Source of the DNA: Brachionus plicatilis
Taxonomy: Eukaryota; Rotifera; Eurotatoria; Ploima; Brachionidae
Assembly: GCA_010279815.1 (NCBI GenBank)
Contig: QEOQ01000508.1
Location: 6,228,904-6,292,903, forward strand
Direction: 5' to 3'
Length of the DNA: 64,000 nt
Position numbers and translations under genes: made by a program. The stretch's first letter is position 1. Every line of letters starts with the position of its first letter. Shown piece by piece: positions 13,354 to 23,090 of the stretch. Below the pieces are notes generated by a model. That model made no database searches, was not told where the DNA came from, and was given only the letters and a program-made list of their open reading frames with translations.

Positions 13354-13879
13354 TCTGATTATTTTAGCTGCTTGTGCTGATAATGTAAAAAATAAACGCA
13401 TATAATCTAAATTTAAACAAAATTTATAGGGTTTTTAAGAGTCTAAAAAAAGATCATGGAAACACCTAATGCAAATGAATCATATGCTTTATAAATCCAA
13501 AGAAATATTGATTTTTTACTGATACCATCTATTCAAGTCTTTAGAGCAGTGCATGTACAACCCAAAATAACTTATGTCATGATTTCTTGTTTTTATCCAT
13601 AGAGACATATTTAGCTTAGACTAAAGGAGAGAAAATGTTCTTTGAGCTTTTAATAATTTGCACGTTTACTAAAATTCTAAAAACAGTTTCACTATAGAAC
13701 AGTTTTTTTTTCATATTAAAGCTTTATTTATAGACGCCCTCCAATTAACCGGTGTCGTGTAGTAACATGCGCTTCAGTTTTGTTTCAATCACATGATTTA
13801 AGACAAGTCAAAAATAGTTTCTTAAAATTTTAATTTCAAATTATAATTTTTTTTTGGTCTGTGTGATTTTTATTATTTT

Positions 13880-14447
13880 TTGTTTAAATTTTTTTTTGTA
13901 TTTAAATTTAATTAAAACAAATAAAATAAAATATTGATCTAAAATTTTTTTCTTTTTATATTTTTAATTTTTTTTTTCCATAAAAAAGGTCTTAACTTTA
14001 ACTAGAGAATCAGTTTTGATAAATTTTAATTAAACCATAATTAAATTAGTTAACAGATCATCCAAATGATTTTGTAAAATGTCATAATACTTAAAGTTTA
14101 ATAAATTTTCGAATTTAGGAGAATTTCACAATCAATTTAAAAAAATTATATGATTTAATTTTCATAAGGACTTTAAGATTTTTTAAAATTGATTATAAAA
14201 TTCTCTCAAATTCCAAAATTTGTCAAACTTTAAGTATTAAGACATTTTCATAAATTATTTGGATGAGCTGTTAACTAATTTAATTATGGTTTAATTAAAA
14301 TTTATCAAAACTGATTCTTTAGTTAAATTTAAGACCTTTTTTATGAAAAAAAATTAAAAATATAAAAAGAAAAAAATTTTAGATCAATTTTTTATTTTAT
14401 TTGTTTCAATCATATTGAAATACAAAAAAAAATTTTGTTTAAAAATT
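13880..14447. repeat. Long palindromic (foldback) element
   Basis: Two imperfect inverted arms of about 250-260 bp (roughly 13880-14142 and 14180-14447) surround a loop of about 37 bp. The match is easy to follow from GATCTAAAATTTTT in the left arm and its complement AAAAATTTTAGATC in the right, through the CATCCAAATGATT / AAATTATTTGGATG pair, to the loop. It has no coding capacity. It sits between the cyclophilin and RPL3 start sites and could be a foldback MITE. Confidence 0.8.
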
Positions 14448-14726
14448 AAGCAAAATTAAAACTTTTAGATTAAACTAAAATATTTTTCTAATAAATTTAA
14501 TTACAATTTAAATTCGAAGGTAGCTGTTGATAAAAAGTTGAATTATTTCAATCAAATGATAAATTAAAGAAAAAATCAATTTGGTTGAATTTGTAAGGAT
14601 TTTTTATTTTAATTAAAAATTCAAGACAAATTTTTTGGTATATTTTTGAAATTTTTCAGTCTTGCAAGAGACTGTTGTTATTAACAAAAAAAATTTTAAA
14701 CTTGCAAGCACATTTTTACCTGCAGA

Positions 14727-14737
14727 TATATAAAAAA
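14727..14737 (+). promoter_or_regulatory. TATA box of RPL3
   Basis: TATATAAAAAA lies about 80 bases upstream of the RPL3 ATG. A start near the pyrimidine-rich CTCTATTC around 14741-14748 would be somewhat close, so the initiation site is uncertain. The motif is clear but common in such AT-rich DNA. Confidence 0.4.
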
Positions 14738-14808
14738 TTGCTCTATTCAGCCCAAATTGAAAGCTTTAGTGAAAATTTAGTTGAGTTTGTTCTAAAGACG
14801 TTTTAAAC

Positions 14809-16694
14809 ATGGTAAATACTTTTATATGAAATAAAATTTTTAAAAACCTATTAAATCTTAATTAATCTTCAGAGTCATCGAAAATTCGAGCACCCAAGAT
14901 GCGGTTCTTTGGGTTTCTTGCCCAGAAAGAGATCGAGAAGAATCCGCGGTAAATGCAAAGCTTTCCCAAAAGATGATCCATCCAAGCCAGTCCATTTGAC
15001 CGCTTTCATCGGCTACAAAGCTGGCATGACCCATATTGTCCGTGATGTGGACAAGTTGGGCTCCAAATTGAACAAAAAGGAGACAGTCGAGGCCGTGACC
15101 ATCATCGAGACTCCACCAATGGTCATTGTCGGTGTTGTTGGCTACATCCAAACACCAAAAGGTCTCAGAACCTTCAAGACTGTTTTCGCCGAACATTTGA
15201 GCGAAGACTGCCGAAGAAGATTCTACAAAAACTGGTAAATTTAATAAAACACAAATCTAATGGTTTATAAAGAATCGCTCCTGAAATCTTAAGGCGATAG
15301 ATAAAGAGTTCCTCTATTCGATGAATATGAGCTCTATAAAATTTTTAATTTTCCTCTCTTGGGCTTTTTGGGCTCATGATGAAGTACTTATAAACCAGCT
15401 GTGGCTAGCCTTAACTAGTCATGGTGTCATTAGATTCGTTCGCGTGCCCGAACATGGTATCTAAATTCCAATCATCCTCAAAGGTACAAGTCCAAAAAGA
15501 AGGCTTTCACCAAATATTCCAAAAAGTGGAAGGATGATTTAGGCAAAAAAGAAATTGAAAAAGACTTTGCCAAAATGGTCAAGTATTGCCAAGTCATTCG
15601 TGTCATCGCTCACACCCAAGTAGGTTTCTTTTTTTTTTACAAGGGTTTAAATGATGATACTCGGCCTTTGAAGAGGTCACTCGGAGAAAATAATGCCGAT
15701 ATCCCATTATTTGCTGCCTTCCGTCTGATAAACCCGTTTAATAAGGTTGAAAAAAAATTCTAATTTATTTATTTAGATGAAATTGTTGAAAAAAAGACAA
15801 AAGAAGGCTCACATTATGGAGATCCAACTGAATGGCGGCTCGGTCGCTGACAAAATCAAGTTCGCTCGTGAACACTTGGAAAAGCAAGTGCCAGTGAGCC
15901 AAGTTTTTTCACAAGACGAGATGATTGACTGCATTGGAGTAACCAAGGGTCACGGATACAAGGGTGTTACTTCAAGATGGCACACTAAGAAATTGCCAAG
16001 AAAGACCCACAAAGGTTTGAGAAAGGTCGCTTGTATTGGTGCGTGGCATCCAAGCAGAGTATCCTTTACAGTCGCCAGAGCTGGTCAAAAAGGATACCAT
16101 CACAGAACTGAAATCAACAAGAAAGTATACAGAATTGGTTCGGGTGCCGATAAAGCCAATGCCAAGACTGAGTTCGACCCTGCTGAAAAATCAATCACCC
16201 CAATGGTGAGTTAAGCTTCTTATTTTTTTTTAATTTAAATTAAACAAAACGAATCAATGATGAATACGAGAAGCGTCTAAAGTGACATTTGCGTTGGAGC
16301 CAGAAATGGATGAACCCACCAACGCGGTGTTACAGTCATGTTTTAGAACTTACCCGAACGGGTTGTCTGAAGATTCGTCTAAAAAAAATTTTTTATATTT
16401 TATTTTTAAAATTATTTATTTTAGGGTGGTTTCCCACAATACGGTATTGTTCGTCAAGATTTTGTTATGGTCAAAGGTTGCATCGTGGGTACCAAGAAGC
16501 GTCCAATTACTTTAAGAAAGTCTTTGATCACACAGACCAAGCGTGTTGCCTTCGAAAAGATTGCGCTCAAGTTCATCGATACTTCTTCGAAATTCGGTCA
16601 TGGTCGTTTCCAAACTGCCGAGGAAAAGAAGAGTTTTATGGGTCCTGTGAAAAAGGACAAAATTGCTGCCGAAAAAGCTGCAACCAAAGCCTAA
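14809..16694 (+). CDS. RPL3: 60S ribosomal protein L3 (uL3)
   Basis: Large-subunit ribosomal protein uL3, which lies near the peptidyl transferase centre. Five exons by GT/AG and phase: 14809-14811, 14873-15234, 15484-15619, 15777-16205, 16425-16694, giving 399 residues (animal family about 400). The first coding exon is the ATG alone; translation then runs [20 protein letters not shown]. Conserved blocks are [20 protein letters not shown] in exon 2, [13 protein letters not shown] in exon 3, [19 protein letters not shown] and [16 protein letters not shown] in exon 4, and [16 protein letters not shown] in exon 5. The Trp/His-finger region ([12 protein letters not shown]) is intact. The last two introns each carry a C/D snoRNA. 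The second intron (15235-15483) is also unusually GC-rich for this genome. Base composition is richer than the surroundings, as expected for a highly expressed gene. Confidence 0.97.
15643..15735 (+). ncRNA. C/D-box snoRNA in RPL3 intron 3 (U83/snR52-like)
   Basis: A 93-nt intronic snoRNA with C box ATGATGA (15651-15657), D box CTGA (15725-15728) and a perfect 7-bp terminal stem, GGGTTTA (15643-15649) with TAAACCC (15729-15735). The 11 bases TGCTGCCTTCC at 15712-15722, two bases upstream of the D box, are complementary to the universally conserved 18S rRNA stretch GGAAGGCAGCA. By the D+5 rule the modified base is the first A of GGAAGG, which I place at yeast 18S A420 and human A468. From memory, these sites are guided by snR52 and U83, and human U83 genes also sit in RPL3 introns. 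It would be released by splicing and debranching and act in the nucleolus. Confidence 0.88.
16249..16378 (+). ncRNA. C/D-box snoRNA in RPL3 intron 4
   Basis: A 130-nt intronic C/D snoRNA with C box ATGATGA (16257-16263), D box CTGA (16367-16370) and a perfect 7-bp terminal stem, ACGAATC (16249-16255) with GATTCGT (16372-16378). A probable internal C' box TGGATGA lies at 16307-16313, directly after a D'-like CAGA (16301-16304). It is longer than usual. A self-complementary ACCCG-AA-CGGGT stands just before the D box, so the usual guide position may be folded and the guide may instead lie before D'. I do not recognise the target. Confidence 0.8.
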
Positions 16695-16753
16695 AAACCA
16701 TCAAAATAATTAGCGTTTATTTATTTGTATTATTTTTTTAACTATTACAATTA

Positions 16754-16759
16754 AATAAA
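16754..16759 (+). promoter_or_regulatory. Polyadenylation signal of RPL3
   Basis: A canonical AATAAA lies 60 bases after the RPL3 stop codon, followed by a G/T-containing stretch and an A-run. This is the usual arrangement for an animal mRNA 3' end. Confidence 0.6.
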
Positions 16760-17268
16760 TGTTGGAAAAAAAATTTAATATTTTTCATCTTTAATCATAT
16801 TTTTTTGAACAAAAAAATTCTCAGGTTTCACTTTAAATTAGTCATGATTATCAATTTAAAATCAAATTAAATAAGTATTAAAAATTGAAATCATATGGCG
16901 TTTAAATATGGAGCATTTTCTAGCATTATTGAAATCTGATGAATATTTAAAATATAATGTTGTTATATATTATTTAAAAAATTTAATTTTAAGTGTAAAG
17001 TATAAAGACAAAAAAAATAATTTTTTTTTCAATTTTGAATGTTGACCAATATTTTAAAAAAAGAGCATCATTGCTTTGGAGTCTAAATAAAAAGTACCAG
17101 TGATAAGATAAGAATAAAATCGATATTCAAGTGGTTTATTAAAATGGAGGATCTAAGGTATACAGTTGAGGACACATTCACATATTAGCAACTGACAATT
17201 CTTGGTCAGACATCTCATAAATCTAACAATAATGCATCTTCGTTTTGATCTCTGGTTAAAACTCTATA
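16760..17268. other. Intergenic, AT-rich
   Basis: No open frame or RNA gene is seen. Composition becomes more mixed from about 17085 towards the Tigger-like insertion that begins at 17269. Confidence 0.4.
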
Positions 17269-18092
17269 CAGTCGACTCTCTTTAATCCGTAACAGACGGG
17301 ACCGAAAATAACCATTACGGATTAAGTTTTACGGATTATCTTTAATCCGTAAACGAACAAAAATCTTAAAATTTTCGGATTAATGAATGTAAATTTTGAT
17401 ACAAAACTTTATTGATAACAATTTATAGAAATATAGTTTAATTGGATAGTTTAAAAGATAGAGTGTGCTATAAAAAAGAATAATGAATCTAATTGATTAA
17501 TTGATAATCGATATCAACTTAGTAATTGATCCATCCTATATTTTGTCTAAATTCCCATAAAATGATTCCCTCTTTTTTTCACGGTAATTTGGTTCTGGAG
17601 AGTTGATTAACATAATTTCGCATTATCAAAATGCAATCAAAATCTCGATATGTGTCTGGATTAGACTTGACAACCTCAAATCAAACATTCACTCTTTTAT
17701 TTTCGATAACAATTCTAAGTCACACTCGTTAAAATCGAAAGAAATTTAAATTTGAAGTTTCAAAAAAAATTTGAACTTGATCTTTTGCCTGCTTTGCTTG
17801 TTTATAACTCACAGATACAGGTTCTTGAACGATTACCTCAACTTCGTCATCACAGTTTTGATTGTTTTTTTGAACAATTTCAATTATATCTTGATCTGTT
17901 AGGGCCTCGCCCTCACAGATTTAGAATTTTATTTTTTTTTGTTACGAATGGCAAAATAAACCGAACTAAAATTACGAATAAAAGTGATGAAAATTGTATT
18001 GAAAGTATTGGAAAGGGGGTAGGGACCGGAGAAAAACGTTCGAATGCCGAATTTTACGAATAAAGGAGTTTCGGATTAAAGCGAGTCGACTG
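17269..18092 (-). mobile_element. Tigger/pogo-like non-autonomous DNA element, copy A
   Basis: An 824-bp element with terminal inverted repeats beginning CAGTCGACTC and flanked by TA on both sides (17267-17268 and 18093-18094), as for Tc1/mariner-pogo elements. The ends continue as alternating 'TTTAATCCGTAA' and 'GGATTAAAG' motifs. The interior on the minus strand carries the decayed C-terminal part of a Tigger-type transposase, better seen in copy B at 50766-51445 (reads LTDQDIIEIV then PVSVSYKQAKQAID). The catalytic DDE core is absent, so the element is non-autonomous. Confidence 0.85.
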
Positions 18093-18106
18093 TATTAATA
18101 ATAATA

Positions 18107-18229
18107 TTGCCTGGTCACATATTAGGTGACCAGTGAATATGTGACTAGTCAGAAAAAATACCTGGTCACCAAATCGACATAAAGTCACTGATCACATAAT
18201 ATGTGACCAACTGATCACATAACAGGCAA
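18107..18229. mobile_element. Miniature inverted-repeat element, 123 bp
   Basis: Short outer ends TTGCCTG and CAGGCAA are inverted, and the interior is a cluster of inverted GGTCACATAT / ATATGTGACC type motifs. It begins 14 bp after Tigger copy A. It has no coding capacity. I infer a MITE; no target duplication was established. Confidence 0.55.
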
Positions 18230-19001
18230 GACCCGAAATTCGTAATAAAAGAAAATATTTAAATGTTAAAAATGCTGTAACTTTATTTCATAATTTATCA
18301 ATTAGTTCTTGGAATGCATAGGTGTAAAAGGCACTTTTATTTAATTTCTAACATACTGAAAACAACGGAAATTCATCAAAAATTTAATTTCTATGAATTT
18401 AAACCTATTGCAGAAATTTTTCAGATTAACGCAACAATTTTTGTTCGACCTTGATGCATTTCTAGAACTAATTTTTCAATTTTTTTATTTTGCACTTTTC
18501 TTTTGTAATGAATTTCACAAAACCTTTTTTGACTAAAGATTATACTTTCTCCAAGTTTTAAGAACCAAAAAACCCCAGCCATGATTTGAATAATTGTTAT
18601 ACCTCTTCACACTAATTAAATCTTTTAATTTCTATCAAAAAATTTTCTCTTTAAAAAAAAATTAATCCAAGCTTAACCCGTTTTGGGTCGCAGTATTTTT
18701 TACTGCTACTTTACTACTAAAGTTTTTTTCGATTTTTGGTATTAGGAGCTTTTTCAGGTCCCTCTAATAATTGGCACAGTTTTTATTTAGAAAATTTCTC
18801 TGAGATTTTAAGATTTTTTTAGGGTATTAGTCAAATGAAACAAAATATTCCAAATATTCTACAAATATCATTTAAAAAAACAGATGATATTAAATAAAAA
18901 AAAAACATTGTATATAAAATAAAATATTTTATTTAAACTTCTTTGAAATATTTATTGAACTTCGATTTAAAATCTTCCAATTTGACAAGCTCAGCTTTTA
19001 T
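18230..19001. other. Intergenic, no gene seen
   Basis: A/T-rich with one mixed patch near 18670-18790. It holds the 3' flank of the minus-strand gene that ends at 19002, including AATAAA-like hexamers on that strand near 18930-18960. Confidence 0.4.
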
Positions 19002-20054
19002 TTAAATTTCTAGCTGAGCAAAACTAGGTTTTTCATAATCAATTGCCATTGAAAATATTCTATTGGTATTTTCGACACACTTAGACTTGTCTAAGTCAAA
19101 TTCCACTTTTTCCCCTTTTAGCAAATCATCTAAAAACTCCAAACAATATTTCACATTGAAAAATTTGTAATTAACAGATGACAACCAACTTATTCTTTTT
19201 CCAAACAACTTCTCCTCTGAATTAACTCCAGCTTCATTAATATTTTTGGCTTTTGACTCTATTGTAGTAGTAGAAACATTTAAATCATTCAAGCATTTTC
19301 TCACCACTACATGAGTAACTTCATAAATGTAAATCCGAATAAATTCCAGCTTAAGAATACCTAAAGCAGTATCTCTATGAATAGAAGGTTTTGATAATTT
19401 ATCAAAAAAAGATGATAACTCAACTGAATTTACATAAATAGAATCAATACCAGCAAAACCTCGCAGGCCAACTATTTCGCAATTAAATAAATTCAAAGAT
19501 AATTTATTTTTAAGGTATTCTTCCAGCTGGAAACCTAATAAATTCTGGGCAGTAATTTCTTTAACAGATTCTTCAATCATATTTGTAATTAACTCGTTTA
19601 CTTTAAGCTGCTTGAATAATCCATGGATAATGTCAGTAAATTCAAACTCTTTAAGTTCCTCGAGATTGATAGAATCGAATAATTGTAGAAGATTTGACCA
19701 TTCATCTCTATCGTCAATATCTGACTTACTCAAATGAAGCATAAAAATCAACTTTGCCAAATGTTGCTTTTCAATTGACATGCTGGTTGAAACCAATAAG
19801 GAGTAAAGATTTTTGAAATATTCAAATTTAAAATCAGAATTTTGAAGAAAAAAAGTATTTGAAGCTATATTTGTAACAATAGAATCTCGAATTTGTAAAA
19901 CAATTGAGGCCTGATCATCATTTGGAGAAATTTTGAGCTTTTTGGGAGTAATTGAAATAAATTTTTCTCTTACAATATCAAAATCTAAATCTTTATCCAC
20001 ATTACCACATTCAAAATAATTCCTGCAATTTGATATGAAAACTTCGGCAGCCAT
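19002..20054 (-). CDS. Putative metallopeptidase-like protein, HEXXH degenerate
   Basis: Intact 350-residue open frame in one exon, clearly paralogous to the frameshifted gene at 10696-11780. I do not recognise the family. The first 170 residues are mostly helical and variable. The conserved C-terminal half has GLRGFAGIDSIYVN, then IYEVTHVVVRKCLNDLN, then NINEAGVNSEEKLFGKRISW and a tail ending with FDLDKSKCVENTNRIF. In the paralogue the middle motif is HEIAH, a zinc-binding HEXXH. Here the first His is Tyr, so zinc binding by the usual pair is unlikely. The downstream EAGxxxE would be the third-ligand region of a gluzincin, if the comparison holds. There is no signal peptide or membrane segment. 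It may be a non-enzymatic paralogue kept under selection, or a copy that lost its active site. Product identity is inference; the open frame and the homology are seen. Confidence 0.7.
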   Translation of the reverse strand: MAAEVFISNCRNYFECGNVDKDLDFDIVREKFISITPKKLKISPNDDQASIVLQIRDSIVTNIASNTFFLQNSDFKFEYFKNLYSLLVSTSMSIEKQHLAKLIFMLHLSKSDIDDRDEWSNLLQLFDSINLEELKEFEFTDIIHGLFKQLKVNELITNMIEESVKEITAQNLLGFQLEEYLKNKLSLNLFNCEIVGLRGFAGIDSIYVNSVELSSFFDKLSKPSIHRDTALGILKLEFIRIYIYEVTHVVVRKCLNDLNVSTTTIESKAKNINEAGVNSEEKLFGKRISWLSSVNYKFFNVKYCLEFLDDLLKGEKVEFDLDKSKCVENTNRIFSMAIDYEKPSFAQLEI

Positions 20055-20068
20055 TTAATCTAAATGTA

Positions 20069-20105
20069 TTTAAAAAATTTTCCAAAAATAAATTTAAATT
20101 AATAC
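20069..20105. repeat. 37-bp direct repeat, left copy
   Basis: Identical over 37 bases to 23091-23127. It stands 14 bp upstream of the minus-strand gene's start codon and marks the left edge of the GC-rich transposon island. Confidence 0.85.
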
Positions 20106-20179
20106 TAAAATGAAGTACAAAACTAAAATAATACCTTATTTCATAAACCAGATTTTTTTATTCTCAAAATAAAAAAGAG

Positions 20180-21435
20180 TTGCTTAATATAGTGTATGCA
20201 CGGTCTCGCCTGAGCTCAACATGCACATCGTCTACTGATTCAGATGAGTGCATGCAACTGCACAGCAAACCGAGTACATACACAGTGATGTCCTCATCAC
20301 ATCAAACGGTAATAGGCCGGATGGCCTTGGAACCAGGGGGCACACGACCTCCGCGTGCGACCGAAGGCTGGCGAGTTCTTCGTCGTCGTTGTTGCTGCTC
20401 CGGAACAACTTAAATACTAAGAACGACACGTTGCGTGTCGTCAAGATGTGGTTGTGCCGGTACACACTCACCATGCTGCCTCTCAGCTCCGTGATGACGT
20501 AAGGCTCCGGGTCCCACTCAGGCGTCGTCTTGCATACTCGCTGAAGCTTCAGAGTACAAGATCGCACACCTTCAACTCGGACTGCTGAAGACGCATGCGA
20601 GCGTTGTACTCGCGCGTCATTATCTCCTTGGCCTCGCGATCGTTCTCCTGCGCGAAACGGTTGCCGCTCTGATCGCAGGCGGGAGCGCTATGCTGCGGGA
20701 TGCCTGACGTCCAGCTGTAGCCCATCATGAGCTGAGCGGGGGCTACCTTCGTGGTGGTATGAGGCGTTTCCCGGTACGCCCTCAGAAACTGTCGTAGAGC
20801 GACGTTCTTATCTACTCCCTCGATAGTGGCTGTCCTCAGCCCTTTTTCCGAGCTTCTTCATGAAGCTCTCCGTCTCGGCGTTCGCCCTGGGCCAGAGTGG
20901 CGTGATCCGGCGATGCCGAAAGCCTAGCCGCTTGGCGAATGCCGCAAACGAGTGGGACTGGAACGGCGATCCGTTGTCAGTCTTGTAGACCAGTGGCGCG
21001 CCGAACATGCTGAACAGCTCATCCAGAACCGGGATCACAGTGTCGGCAGACACAGACCGGATGTTCTGGACCATCGCCCAGCGCGAGTATTCGCAGTGGT
21101 TGACGAACCAGTACGAATCGCCGCCGACGACTTGCCACGGTCCTTGGGGCATCGGTGACGTTACATCGGCTCGTATGATCGCCGATCGGTGTTCGCCTGG
21201 CACGCTTGGCACCTCTTCTCTCTGTCGTGGACCATCTCGTCGATGCCAGGAAACCAGACGCGTGCTCGGACGAGAGCCTTCGTCTTCTCGATGCCCTGGT
21301 GTCTGGTGTGTGCCAGGTCTGCGACTCGGTCTCGCAGTGCTGCGGGCACGACGATGGGCTGATCTCAGAGAAGGATGCCGCACGTCGTGGTGTTGATCTC
21401 TTTTAAAACGTGTCGGTACGCCGAAAGATGCGGTA
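20180..21435 (-). mobile_element. Ty3/gypsy integrase relic
   Basis: GC-rich remnant of the integrase half of a Ty3/gypsy retrotransposon, frameshifted several times. Reading from high to low coordinates on the minus strand: the zinc-binding segment at 21349-21161 (HTRHQGIEKTKAL, then CQAC); the integrase core at 21100-20808 with TDNGSPFQ (second catalytic Asp) and RANAETESF (catalytic Glu); the post-core stretch with AYRETPHTTTKVAPAQLMMG; and a C-terminal piece with EPYVITELRGSMVSV near 20520-20480. The region that should hold the first catalytic Asp is shortened, so it cannot be active. Frame breaks lie near 21165 and 20810 and within the C-terminal part. Confidence 0.85.
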
Positions 21436-21439
21436 CCAA

Positions 21440-22317
21440 TTCCATACTTTTTTAGTTTTAACAGTAACTAACGATGTGACACTTTATCGAAAGCTTTGCA
21501 ATAATCTGTAAAAAGAACATCTATACATATGCCTTCGCTCAAGGAACTTGTTATTAGATCAAGTGATTCCAATAAATTTGTAGTGCAACATTTGTTAGGA
21601 ACAAAGCCATGCTGAACATTCGTCATCAACTTGTTGATAATCAGATATTCAAAAAGACTATGCTTTATTATCTTCTCTAACATTTTGCAGAGTATACAAG
21701 TAAGGGAGACAGGTCGATAATTCCCTACATCAGTTCTTGCTCCATTTTTGTAAAGAGGTGTTACATTTGCAAGTTTCCATATTTTTGGTAATCTTCAATG
21801 TTAGAATAAGATTGTTGGGTTGGATAAATACCGATTAGAAATAGTCATTGAGCGCATTTGCAACTTCCTAGGAATTAGAAGATAAATTTCCATTAATTTT
21901 TAGGGATATAATTGTATTCTTGAGCTTTTCTTGACCATTTATGTACTTATAAACTCTTTTTGGGTTGGACTTAATCTTCTTCAAAATAGAAGATTCAAAA
22001 ATGGACTTAGCTTTTTTGATCACTGCATTACATCTATCTCGACGTAGTTTATACTCATTCATCAATCTTTTAGACTTCCAACCTGAGCTAGTATATCGTT
22101 TCCAAAGATTGAACTTTTCCCTGACGGCACTCTTTACTTCCTTGTTAAACCAAGGGGGTTGTTTTCTTGTTTTGGCATTGATAATGGTCGGAAAAACTGG
22201 TACAAAGACTTCCCTTGCTATTCTATAACAATCGTTAAAAATTTTATAAATTTCTTCAATGGTTTTATTTCCAAGTACAGAAAACCAATCAATATCATTG
22301 AAGAATTCTCAGGATTG
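21440..22317 (-). mobile_element. Non-LTR retrotransposon (LINE) reverse-transcriptase relic
   Basis: A decayed jockey-like LINE segment inserted between the two gypsy pieces. On the minus strand, from 22190 down, it reads PPWFNKEVKSAV and then MNEYKLRRDRCNAVIKKAK, the linker that precedes the LINE reverse transcriptase. After a broken stretch it reads QHGFVPNKCCTTNLLESLDL and DVLFTDYCKAFDKVSHR, the early RT motifs. Neither end of the LINE is complete. Its composition is AT-rich like the host, unlike the flanking gypsy DNA. Confidence 0.8.
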
Positions 22318-22365
22318 ACATGGGTATTTCGTGCGAATCCGAGGTTTTGCACGAAATACCCATGT
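22318..22365. repeat. 17-bp perfect inverted repeat at LINE/gypsy junction
   Basis: Arms 22318-22334 and 22349-22365 are perfect complements (ACATGGGTATTTCGTGC on the left) with a 14-bp spacer. The right arm is part of the gypsy RT reading frame; the left is an inverted copy of it at the edge of the LINE relic. Confidence 0.9.
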
Positions 22366-22905
22366 GCAGGCGCTTGTAACGATACAGCCCTCGATGCGTT
22401 GTGATGGTGGTGTAGTTCCGAATCTCCTGGTCCAACGCGATCTGATGAAACGCCTTGATTAGGTTTATCTTCGAGAAGACCGTGGCGCCGTTGACCTGGG
22501 TGATGAGGTCCTCTATCGTTTTACGCGGAAATCGGGTCCGTCGGATCGCTTTGTTGAGCGCCTTGGAGTCACACGTGAGCCGAATCTCCAACGTGTACTC
22601 CGTACGCTTGTTCTTCCAGTTGGCGTGAGCCGTCTTGTCCTTGGGAACCACAACTGGGTTTGAGACCCATGGAGTCGGTCCGCTGCTGCTGTCAACCGGC
22701 TCGAGAATGCCTTGCTCGACCTGCTTGTCAAGCTCTCTTCCTTCTGCCTCGTGCCAGTGGAACGCAACCAGGCGTTGCGGCTGTATCACAGGGCGGACGT
22801 TTGGGTCGACATCCAGCTTGACGCTGATGTCTTTCGCGCAGCCCAGCTTTCAACTTAAAGTTCAGGGAATCTGGCTACGAACCAATCCACGATGTGCCAC
22901 ATTGA
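22335..22905 (-). mobile_element. Ty3/gypsy reverse-transcriptase relic (N-terminal half)
   Basis: GC-rich RT fragment in the same orientation as the integrase relic, so both probably come from one element. It begins near KLDVDPNVRPVIQPQRL, continues through GPTPWVSNPVVVPKD and CDSKALNKAIRRTRFPRKT, then NGATVFSKINLIKAFHQIAL, and ends at RYKRLHMGIS. The first catalytic Asp of RT (normally F-S-K-L-D) is Asn here. The YxDD box, the rest of RT and RNase H are missing, having been replaced by the LINE relic. The intact frame runs 22789-22295. Confidence 0.88.
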
Positions 22906-23090
22906 ACAGTGATGTCCTCATGACAAATACCAACCAAAATGACTCTTTTCTACTTTTCTAACAACTTTTTAAAGCTAATGTTTGAAGATTGAAATAAAAT
23001 GAAAATTTATCCATTATGCTTCATCCTTAAAATAGCAATGACTATTATTAAATAAAGCATTAAAAACCTTGGAAAAAAAACTAAACTCTT

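Noticed and set aside
13354..13401. Sixteen-residue N-terminal extension of cyclophilin A
   Set aside because: The family starts at [10 protein letters not shown], and the extension is neither conserved-looking nor a good signal peptide.
15370..15470. Possible C/D snoRNA in RPL3 intron 2
   Set aside because: ATGATGA is present, but there is no CTGA after it and no terminal stem; listed only as a structured intron.
16282..16741. Open frames overlapping RPL3 intron 4 and exon 5
   Set aside because: They are out of frame with RPL3 and run through the snoRNA; shadows.
20180..21406. Plus-strand open frames in the GC-rich island
   Set aside because: They are antisense to the gypsy integrase relic; high GC makes long frames on the opposite strand.
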